Positions 1 through 5,288 of a stretch of 5,288 nucleotides of DNA are shown here, one piece after another. Source of the stretch: Deltaproteobacteria bacterium (lineage in GTDB: Bacteria; Myxococcota_A; UBA796; UBA2385); assembly GCA_003694325.1 (NCBI GenBank), contig RFKJ01000271.1, forward strand, positions 1 through 5,288. The letters run 5' to 3'. The notes beneath the pieces are model-generated. The model did no database searches, had not been told where the DNA came from, and saw only the letters and a program-made list of their open reading frames with translations. The position numbers and the translations under genes were made by a program. How positions within the stretch are numbered: position 1 is the stretch's first letter; each line of letters begins with the position of its first letter.

Positions 1-636
1 GCCCTGGGGGCCACGCTGACCTTCGTCGATGGCCACCGCAAGGGGGGCGGCCCCACGGCCTGGGAGCGGGTCCGCGAGGGCAACCAGGGCAGCGGCGCCC
101 TGTTCGTGCCCGGGGTCCACCTGCGCAAGGGGCTGCCGCTGTCCTTCGAGATCGGCGGAAGCCTGGGCTGGCTGGCCTGGACCCGCCAGGAGGTGGTGTC
201 GGGCTACGCCCGGTTCGCCCCCCTGGAGGGCTACCGCAACCTCCCCGACGTCGCCATCCAGGTGGGCCGCGCCGGCTACCTCGGCAACGACGAGCTGGCG
301 GTGGCCACCACCGACATCCAGGCGGTCATCGGCCGGAAGGTGGCCTTTGCCAGCGGGCGCCGGTCCCGCACCAACACCGTCGAGCCCTTCCTCGCCATCG
401 GCATGACCCGATCGCGGGCCACCCCCCGCCTCCCCGCCGACCGGCTCGAGGAACTGGGGATCGGCACGCTGTCCGCCGACCGCTCCGACACCGAGACCTT
501 CGACCCGGCCATGCGGCAGGTCGAGGGTGCCCTGGGCTTCCGGGTGGTCAGCGGCGACGCCGCCCTCCGGGCCACCGCCACGGTCCCCTTTGCCGGCGTG
601 CCGGGCCTGGAGACCACCTTCGGCTACGTGTTCTGA
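1..636 (+). CDS. Outer-membrane beta-barrel-like protein, C-terminal part (5' end outside window)
   Basis: The frame is open from the first base, with no in-frame stop before TGA at 634-636, so the visible 211 codons are the C-terminal part of a longer protein. An internal ATG at 106 is not a credible start because barrel-like sequence already precedes it. What is seen is a run of alternating hydrophobic/polar stretches typical of transmembrane beta-strands: LRKGLP at in-window residues 41-46 followed by FEIGGSLGWLAW (49-60), EGYRNLPDV (76-84), VEPFLAIGM (127-135), and a last strand ending GYVF. A C-terminal aromatic residue, usually Phe, is the known recognition signal for BAM-dependent insertion into the outer membrane. 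The specific family and any transported substrate cannot be named. It lies 22 bases before a second barrel-ending protein on the same strand, so the two are probably co-transcribed. Coding status is strong (consistent GC-rich third positions); the barrel assignment is an inference. Confidence 0.8.
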   Translation, partial: ALGATLTFVDGHRKGGGPTAWERVREGNQGSGALFVPGVHLRKGLPLSFEIGGSLGWLAWTRQEVVSGYARFAPLEGYRNLPDVAIQVGRAGYLGNDELAVATTDIQAVIGRKVAFASGRRSRTNTVEPFLAIGMTRSRATPRLPADRLEELGIGTLSADRSDTETFDPAMRQVEGALGFRVVSGDAALRATATVPFAGVPGLETTFGYVF

Positions 637-658
637 GCCCCGGCCCCCCGCCGCGACC

Positions 659-757
659 GTGACCCGAGCCGCACCCGGCGCCGTGCCGCCGATCCCCGGC
701 CTGCTGGCCCTCGCCGGGATGCTGGCCGCCATGCTGGTGCTGACCACGGCCCGGGCG
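659..757 (+). other. Signal peptide of the 659-3103 protein
   Basis: The first 33 codons from GTG 659 give a short basic start (Thr-Arg), a hydrophobic core rich in Leu/Ala/Met (residues 14-30) and an A-x-A type cleavage site (Ala31-Arg32-Ala33) before Ser34. This is a Sec/SPI-type signal and is the main reason for placing the start at 659, well after the frame first opens. No lipobox cysteine is present, so it is not a lipoprotein signal. Confidence 0.75.
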
Positions 758-3103
758 AGTCCGCCTCCAGGCGACGCGGCGCTGCCCCCGATCCTCCAGC
801 CCCCCGCCGACCTGCACATCCGGGTCGATGCCACGGTCGACGCGGACCTGCGGACCATCACCGGCCGCCTGTGGATCGATGCCCCCGACCGGGTGCAGCT
901 CGCCGACGCCATGGCCCGCCTGCCGCAACCGCCCGACGACCTGTGGATCCGCCGGACCTTCCCCGGCCCGGTGGAGGCCGGCCGGGTGGAGTGGGAGGCC
1001 GAGGCCGACCCCCATCGCTGGCGGTTCACGACCGTGCTCCCCCGCCGGACCGATGCCAGCGGGGTGGTGCCCGGTCGCGGCCTGTTCGCCAACGGGGGCG
1101 TGGTTCCCCAGCCCCTCGTCGACGGCGCGCTCCCACTGGTGCAGTGGGAGGTGGACCTCGCCCTGCCCGCCGGCTCGGTCGGGGTGCTCAACGACCGCGT
1201 GGCCGCCGCGGAGACCGGACCGCTCCACTGGGAGGGGGTCGCCGACCGGCTCGCGCTGGCGGTCCTGCCCCGGGGGCGGGTCACGACCTGGGAGCTGCCC
1301 ACCGGCGAGCTGACCATCGTCGACGCCGGCCCCCGGCGCCCCCGGCGGGACCAGCGGGTGGTCGACACCCTCGCCGAAGCCTGGCCCGGCTCGGCCCCGC
1401 CTCCTCGCCTCGTGGTGGTCGAGACCCCGTCCCGGCGCCGGCTGGTGCGGGCCGGACCGGGCGTGCTGTTCCTGTCCGACCGGGCGTTCCGCCTGACCGG
1501 TCCCCTGTGGCGATTCCACCGGGCGGCGGTGGCCCGAGGCCTGCTGGAGGCCGGGCTGCCGATCGCCGATCCCTGGTTGCGAGCCTTCGTCGCCCACGAC
1601 CGGGTCACCCGGCTCCCCGCAGCCCCCGACCCCCGCCGGCTGCTGGGCTGGCTGTCGTGGGTACCCCAGATCGACGCCCTCCTCTACGACGGCGACCTGC
1701 CGTTCTACAGCGAGGTCTTCGACGAGCCCTGGCCCTCCGACCCGGTCGCCGACGACCTGCTCGACCTGTTCGCCCCCCAGGCCCCGCCCGCCGTCGTCGC
1801 CGACCGGCTCGACCAGCATGCCGGCGCCGGGACCGCGTCGAGGGTGGCCGACGGGCTGCTGGCCGGCATGGACCTCGACGCCGCCCTGGCCGCCGCGGGG
1901 GTCTCGCGGGCGCTGTTCGATCGGCTCCGCCGCCCCGGGGCCGTCCAGGAGCTTGCGGTGGAGGTCCACCGGAAACCCCCGGGCTTCGAGGTCCTCGTCG
2001 ACCGGGAGGCCGCCCCCGACGCCCCGGCCGAGCCCGTCGTCATCGACATCGACGGCGATCGGCGCACCTGGGAGGCCGGCCCGGGCAGCGACCGCCTCCG
2101 GATCCTCCTGCCCCACCGCCCCCGGCGGGTCCAGGTCGATCCCGACGGGGACGTCCACCAGTCCCGGGACCGGGACCGCTGGCCCCGGCGCTGGACCGCC
2201 ACGGTCAGCGTCTTCCCGACCGAGATCGCGGCCACCGAGGGGCGGCTGTCCGCCCAGGCCGACGTGGTCCTCCGCAAGCAGTACGACACCCGCTGGTCGA
2301 CCGTCCTCGGCCTGGCCACCGACCCCGAGGACCTCGCCCGGCTGACGGTGGGCACCATCCACTACCGCGGGCCCCTGTCCAACCGCCGGCTACGCCCCCT
2401 CCGGTTGTGGGCATCGGCCGACCTGGCCCTCCTCGACCCCGCCTTCCGGCCGACAGACGGCGCCACCCTGGCCCTGGGCGGCCGCCTCGGCGCGGCCTGG
2501 GAGACCCGGGTCGACCGGGACATGCCCATGCGCGGCCACCGCGTCTCCGCCTCGGTCGACGGGGGCGTCCTGCCGGCGACCGGCGAGCTGTGGGGCGCGG
2601 CCCGGGCCGCCGCCACCGCCGTCGCGCCGCTGTCGGGGCGCCTGGCCCTGGCCGGCCGCACCGGCGGCGGGGTCGCCCGCGGCGGGATCGAGCACCGCCT
2701 GCTCTCCCTCGGCGGTTCGGGCGGACTCCGCGGGCTGCCGTTTGACATCGCCGTCGGCGACCGCCTCGCCTACGGCTCCCTCGAGCTGCGCTGGCAGGCA
2801 CTGCGCGGCGCCAGCATCCCCCTCCCCCTGGCCTGGGGCTCCGATCTCCAGCTCTCCGCCGGGGTGGACGCCGCCAGCCTGGGGCAGGCCCGGCTGCGGG
2901 CCGCGCCGGGGGACGCCGGCGCCCCGGTGGCATCCCTGCACGCCGTCGGCTGGGCCCTGGGGATCGGCGGCAGCATCGACCTCCTCGGCGCCCGCCCGAC
3001 CTTCGGCGGGATCACCGTGGCCCGCCCCCTCTGGACCTCGACCGCCGTCGACACCGGCAGCGCCTGGCCCGAGGTCTACCTGCAGCTCGCCGCCGCGTTC
3101 TGA
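659..3103 (+). CDS. Exported degenerate M1-peptidase-like protein with C-terminal Omp85-like barrel
   Basis: About 814 residues, numbered from GTG 659. That start follows the upstream stop by 22 bases and gives a proper signal peptide (Arg3, hydrophobic 14-30, ARA 31-33 then Ser34); in-frame GTG 683 and ATG 719 are alternatives, and no clear Shine-Dalgarno is seen. Residues 34 to about 260 look like an M1 N-terminal beta domain (ITGRLWI; GLFANGGVVPQP at 141-152). Residues 286-310 (FHRAAVARGLLE, then PWLRAF) sit where M1 enzymes carry HExxH and WLNEG, but only His287 remains: Glu is Arg288, the second His is Val291 and the distal Glu is Ala309. A helical part (about 395-428) and a beta part ending in VDPDG (493-497) also follow the M1 order. 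From about 512 to 814 there are barrel-like strands, the Omp85-like LGGSGGLRG (684-692, Arg691) and a terminal Phe. Inferred role: a non-catalytic envelope protein, periplasmic domain plus outer-membrane barrel. About 300 barrel residues is short for a 16-strand Omp85. The gene is certain; the domain reading is moderate. Confidence 0.88.
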   Translation: MTRAAPGAVPPIPGLLALAGMLAAMLVLTTARASPPPGDAALPPILQPPADLHIRVDATVDADLRTITGRLWIDAPDRVQLADAMARLPQPPDDLWIRRTFPGPVEAGRVEWEAEADPHRWRFTTVLPRRTDASGVVPGRGLFANGGVVPQPLVDGALPLVQWEVDLALPAGSVGVLNDRVAAAETGPLHWEGVADRLALAVLPRGRVTTWELPTGELTIVDAGPRRPRRDQRVVDTLAEAWPGSAPPPRLVVVETPSRRRLVRAGPGVLFLSDRAFRLTGPLWRFHRAAVARGLLEAGLPIADPWLRAFVAHDRVTRLPAAPDPRRLLGWLSWVPQIDALLYDGDLPFYSEVFDEPWPSDPVADDLLDLFAPQAPPAVVADRLDQHAGAGTASRVADGLLAGMDLDAALAAAGVSRALFDRLRRPGAVQELAVEVHRKPPGFEVLVDREAAPDAPAEPVVIDIDGDRRTWEAGPGSDRLRILLPHRPRRVQVDPDGDVHQSRDRDRWPRRWTATVSVFPTEIAATEGRLSAQADVVLRKQYDTRWSTVLGLATDPEDLARLTVGTIHYRGPLSNRRLRPLRLWASADLALLDPAFRPTDGATLALGGRLGAAWETRVDRDMPMRGHRVSASVDGGVLPATGELWGAARAAATAVAPLSGRLALAGRTGGGVARGGIEHRLLSLGGSGGLRGLPFDIAVGDRLAYGSLELRWQALRGASIPLPLAWGSDLQLSAGVDAASLGQARLRAAPGDAGAPVASLHAVGWALGIGGSIDLLGARPTFGGITVARPLWTSTAVDTGSAWPEVYLQLAAAF

Positions 3104-3109
3104 ACCCCT

Positions 3110-3123
3110 GGCCGGGGCCGGCC
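3110..3123. terminator. Possible small GC hairpin between convergent genes
   Basis: GGCCGG at 3110-3115 and CCGGCC at 3118-3123 form a perfect inverted repeat in the 22-base gap between the convergent stops (3103 and 3126). Realistically it would fold as a 5-bp stem with a 4-base loop. No T-run follows on either strand, so it is not a classical intrinsic terminator. In DNA this GC-rich such a palindrome may occur by chance; position is the main support. Confidence 0.25.
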
Positions 3124-3125
3124 GG

Positions 3126-4079
3126 TCACCCGACGTCGATCAACACCTTGATCGCATCGGGGCGGGCAGCCCGGGCCAGGGCCTCGACCCCCTGCTCCAG
3201 GGGAAGGCGGGCCGTGATCAGCGGCGTGGGGTCGACGAGCCCCGCGGCGAGCAGGCGCAGCGCCGGCGCGAACGGCCCGCAGCGGGAGCCCACCACCGTG
3301 ATCTCGTCGATGACCCACGGCGTCGGGCTGAGCCCCGGCGCCTCGTGGACCGTGGTCTTCAGCACCAGGGTCCCGCCGGGACGAACCCGGGCCGATGCGT
3401 CGGCCAGCCCCGCCGGCGAGCCGGTGGTGTCGACCACCACGTCGGCCGGAGGCAGGCCCACGGCCTGGTCGGCCGGGACGGGGCGCACCGACGGCGGCAG
3501 CAGGTCGAGCTTGTGCCGGCTGCGCGACACCCCGAGCACCTCGGCCCCGGTCAACGCCAGCACCCGGGCGCAGAGCTGGCCCAGGCGGCCCAGGCCGAGG
3601 ACGACCACCCGGTCCCCGGGACGGACGTGGACCTGCTCGAGGATCCGACAGGCCGCAGCCAACGGCTCGACGAACACCGCCGCCTCATCGGAGACCGGGT
3701 CGGGCACCGGGTGGAGGTTGGTGGCCGGCAGGCGCAGGTACTCGGCGAAGGCGCCGTCCCGCCCCAGGATTCCCAGGACGGTGCGGTGCGGGCAGTGGGT
3801 GGGCCGCCCCGCCCGACAGGTCGGGCAGGAGCCGCAGGAGGCGTTGATCTCGCCGACCACCCGGCGGCCGACCAGCGCCGGATCGTCCGCCTCCTCGACC
3901 ACCCCCACCCACTCGTGGCCGAGCACCCCGGCAAAGCCCATGTAGCCGCGGACCAGCTCCAGGTCGGTCGCGCACACCCCGGCCAGCGACACGCGCATGA
4001 CCGCTTCCCCGTCGGCGGCGGGGCGCGGAAGATCGCGGGTGAGCTGGGGCCCCTCCGGGCCCAGGGTCAGTCCGATCAC
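3126..4079 (-). CDS. Zinc-dependent medium-chain alcohol/polyol dehydrogenase (MDR superfamily)
   Basis: 317 residues, GTG start at 4079, TGA at 3128-3126. This is a cytoplasmic oxidoreductase that should interconvert an alcohol or polyol and the matching carbonyl using NAD(P). Catalytic zinc ligands are in place: Cys36 in GVCATD (with Thr38 as the usual proton-relay residue), His55-Glu56 in GHEWVG, and Glu138 in VEPLA. The structural zinc site is complete: Cys82, Cys85, Cys88, Cys96. The Rossmann fold shows GLGRLG at 162-167. At the end of the second Rossmann strand, where NAD-preferring relatives usually carry Asp, the sequence is VSRSR (184-188), with Ser185-Arg186, which points to NADP preference (inference). 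The length is a little shorter than the roughly 340-350 residues of threonine or sorbitol dehydrogenases, which it resembles in motif spacing. The substrate cannot be told. It starts 12 bases after the upstream minus-strand gene ends, without a strong ribosome-binding site, so co-transcription and translational coupling are likely. A later in-frame ATG would remove conserved N-terminal sequence. Confidence 0.95.
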   Translation of the reverse strand: MIGLTLGPEGPQLTRDLPRPAADGEAVMRVSLAGVCATDLELVRGYMGFAGVLGHEWVGVVEEADDPALVGRRVVGEINASCGSCPTCRAGRPTHCPHRTVLGILGRDGAFAEYLRLPATNLHPVPDPVSDEAAVFVEPLAAACRILEQVHVRPGDRVVVLGLGRLGQLCARVLALTGAEVLGVSRSRHKLDLLPPSVRPVPADQAVGLPPADVVVDTTGSPAGLADASARVRPGGTLVLKTTVHEAPGLSPTPWVIDEITVVGSRCGPFAPALRLLAAGLVDPTPLITARLPLEQGVEALARAARPDAIKVLIDVG

Positions 4080-4091
4080 GTCGGCACCGGG

Positions 4092-5288
4092 TCAGGATTC
4101 GATCTGGATCTCGTAGACCTGGGCACAGGAACCCGACGGCCAGGTGTTGGCGAAGAAGGCGATGGCCCAGAAGTCCTCGCTGTCGTCGAGGAGGTCCCCG
4201 GTGGCCGTCACCGTCAGCGCCCCGTACCCGGAGTCGGAGTCCTTCATCACCCAGGTGGACCCGTCCCGCATCCAGAGCTGCAGCGTGAAGTTGCCCGACG
4301 ACGGCAGCCCGGTGGCCCGAACCTGGATGTCCACGTTGTCGAGGAGGAACTCGTCGGCCGCGTCCCAGGTGAACCAGTCCTCGTCGTCGGGCCCGTGCAG
4401 GGTCAGGCCGCTCAGCGAGATGCTCGATCCCGTCCACAGGATCTCGCCGTCGACCACGCCGAGGTCGTAGGCGGCGTCGATGCTGTCGTCGGGCTCGTAG
4501 CTGTCCTCAAAGGACTCGTTGACCCGGCCGTCGCAGTTGTTGTCGACCTCGTCGCACACCTCCGGCTCGCCCGGGCTCCGGCTGGCGTCGCCGTCGTCGC
4601 AGTCGCCTTCGTTCTCGGTGTAGCCGTCCCCGTCGTCGTCGACGTTGAGCGGGTCCTGGACCACGACGACGATGCTGTCGCTGCCCTCGTTGGCCTCCTC
4701 GTCGATGGCGGTGAGGGTGACGGTGTGGGTGCCCTCGGAGAGCTGCCGCCCCGCCGCGGTGAAGCCCGAGCTGTCCGGGGAGCCGATGAGCAGCACGCCG
4801 TCGATGTCGCTCTGCCACTGCACGTGCAGCCGGTCGGGCTCGGTCAGGTCGTCGATGACCGTGCCCTGGAAGGAGATCGTGTCGGTGGTCCAGAACAGGT
4901 CGCCGCTCGACGGGCTGGTGATCTCGACCTCCGGCCGGCCGTCCGCGAGCACCGTGACGTTGGCCGACGCCGTGGCCACGTTGCCATCCTCGTCCTCGGC
5001 CACCATGGTCAGCACGTGGCTGCCGACGGTCAGCTCACCCAGGTCGGCGGTGACCGTGCCGGTGGTGGCCGGGTTGCCGATCCACAGGTTGCCGTCGAGG
5101 CTGCTGGCGACGGTGACGTCGATCGTCTCCCAGGGCTGCTCGTCGTCGGTGACCGTGCCGACCACGGTAAGCGGCTCGGCCCCGGGGACCTCACCATCAC
5201 GCGTCCCTGGCAGCCTCACCGGGTGGGGGCCCCGAACGTCGAAGCGTGCCGGCTTCACTGGGTGATCATCGATCTGGGGGTGCGGCGC
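4092..5288 (-). CDS. Secreted modular protein: two Ig-like repeats, MopE-type metal-binding motif, PPC-like C-terminus (5' end outside window)
   Basis: The minus-strand frame is open from the right edge to TGA at 4094-4092, giving 398 in-window residues. A GTG at 5258 could start it, but no signal peptide follows and residues before it are also open, so the true start is probably beyond the window. Domains in order, counted from the right edge: Ig-like domain 1 (about 20-113), Ig-like domain 2 (117-210; PEVEITSP start), an Asp/Cys motif (217-258) beginning DDDGDGY with Cys230, Cys245, Cys252 and the VDNNCDG signature, then a C-terminal domain (263-398) opening YEPDDS and containing DDEDWF, typical of pre-peptidase C-terminal (PPC)-like beta domains. 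The Asp/Cys motif matches the MopE-type metal-binding repeat, common in exported proteins of myxobacteria; calcium or copper binding is inferred. Most likely an extracellular or surface adhesin/structural protein; no catalytic domain is visible. It leads a unit with the dehydrogenase 12 bases downstream. Confidence 0.88.
   Translation of the reverse strand, partial: APHPQIDDHPVKPARFDVRGPHPVRLPGTRDGEVPGAEPLTVVGTVTDDEQPWETIDVTVASSLDGNLWIGNPATTGTVTADLGELTVGSHVLTMVAEDEDGNVATASANVTVLADGRPEVEITSPSSGDLFWTTDTISFQGTVIDDLTEPDRLHVQWQSDIDGVLLIGSPDSSGFTAAGRQLSEGTHTVTLTAIDEEANEGSDSIVVVVQDPLNVDDDGDGYTENEGDCDDGDASRSPGEPEVCDEVDNNCDGRVNESFEDSYEPDDSIDAAYDLGVVDGEILWTGSSISLSGLTLHGPDDEDWFTWDAADEFLLDNVDIQVRATGLPSSGNFTLQLWMRDGSTWVMKDSDSGYGALTVTATGDLLDDSEDFWAIAFFANTWPSGSCAQVYEIQIES
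4515..4640 (-). other. MopE-type Asp/Cys metal-binding motif (protein domain)
   Basis: About 42 codons encode an acidic loop DDDGDGY, then GDCDDGDAS, a Pro-Gly-Glu turn, VCDEVDNNCDG and a closing VNE. The Asp spacing resembles calcium-binding thrombospondin-type-3/EF-like loops. The three cysteines and the D-N-N-C-D-G signature match the family named after MopE, a copper-binding surface protein of Methylococcus. Only one copy is visible; relatives often carry several. The final VNE replaces the more usual VDE. Which metal is bound cannot be read from the sequence. Confidence 0.85.
4659..5198 (-). repeat. Two tandem Ig-like protein repeats
   Basis: Two consecutive Ig/PKD-like units of roughly 90 residues (about 5198-4950 and 4940-4659) share the same landmarks: GTV-x-DD near the start, then a central DG-x-L-x-IG-x-P-x-x-x-G turn (DGNLWIGNPATTG in the first, DGVLLIGSPDSSG in the second), then G-[ST]-H-x-[LV]-T and a D-E-[DE] turn before a Val-rich last strand. 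They have diverged in sequence, so this is an old protein-level duplication and not a DNA repeat. Such repeats usually act as spacers in surface proteins. Confidence 0.7.

Noticed and set aside
527..658. Upstream extension of the 659-3103 gene to ATG 527
   Set aside because: It would overlap the end of the preceding gene by about 110 bases and bury the signal peptide behind some 44 residues of Pro/Ser/Ala-rich shadow sequence.
548..2362. 604-codon open frame on the minus strand opposite the large plus-strand gene
   Set aside because: It is a Gly/Pro/Arg/Val-rich composition shadow expected in very GC-rich DNA. The plus-strand protein has a signal peptide, coherent domains and GC-biased third positions, and this frame has no recognisable motif.
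871..2745. 624-codon open frame on the plus strand in another frame
   Set aside because: Its product is almost entirely Arg/Pro/Gly, the usual result of reading GC-rich codons out of phase. It overlaps the well-supported gene completely.
3148..3945. 265-codon plus-strand frame opposite the dehydrogenase
   Set aside because: It is antisense to a gene with complete zinc and cofactor motifs. The product is Ser/Thr/Arg/Pro-rich without domain features.
4645..5265. 206-codon plus-strand frame opposite the Ig-like repeats
   Set aside because: It is a Ser/Val/Pro-rich shadow of the surface-protein gene. The minus strand carries recognisable Ig-like and metal-binding motifs.
5160..5288. Plus-strand open frame running off the right edge, ending VIIDLGVRR, that looks protein-like
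   Set aside because: It uses exactly the reverse complement of the minus-strand codons, a phase in which openness is expected in GC-rich genes. With only about 40 codons and no clear start or ribosome-binding site it cannot be supported, though the codon shift noted there keeps it worth a glance once more sequence is available.
1..5288. Search for CRISPR repeats, tRNA-like folds, insertion-sequence ends and long inverted repeats
   Set aside because: None seen by eye. Nearly all of the window is coding and the gaps are too short to hold such elements.

Overview
The window is very GC-rich. It is filled almost end to end by four protein-coding genes in two pairs that point toward each other, and the non-coding gaps are only 22, 22 and 12 bases. 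The GC-ending codon bias, two outer-membrane barrel-type proteins and a secreted protein with a MopE-type Asp/Cys metal-binding motif suggest a Gram-negative (diderm) bacterium of the myxobacterial or deltaproteobacterial kind. This placement is an inference from motifs; no rRNA or other marker gene is present.

Left half, plus strand. The window opens inside a gene (to 636) that encodes the C-terminal part of an outer-membrane beta-barrel-like protein ending in aromatic Phe. After 22 bases comes a large gene (659-3103, GTG start) for an exported protein of about 814 residues. It has a clear signal peptide, a long periplasmic region that resembles a zinc-less M1-aminopeptidase fold, and a C-terminal barrel with an Omp85-like 'GG..G.LRG' motif and a terminal Phe. 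The two genes probably form part of an envelope operon.

Right half, minus strand. Reading leftward from the right edge, the first gene (4092 to beyond 5288) encodes a secreted modular protein: two Ig-like repeats, a MopE-type metal-binding motif and a PPC-like C-terminal beta domain. Its start lies outside the window. Twelve bases after it comes a GTG-started gene (3126-4079) for a zinc-dependent medium-chain alcohol/polyol dehydrogenase with both zinc sites intact. The last two genes of the opposing pairs converge with 22 bases between their stops, where a small GC hairpin is present.

The most notable item is the 659-3103 protein. It appears to join a degenerate M1-peptidase-like module to a short Omp85-like barrel, with the HExxH...E zinc ligands replaced. 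No RNA genes, mobile elements, CRISPR arrays or attachment sites were seen.
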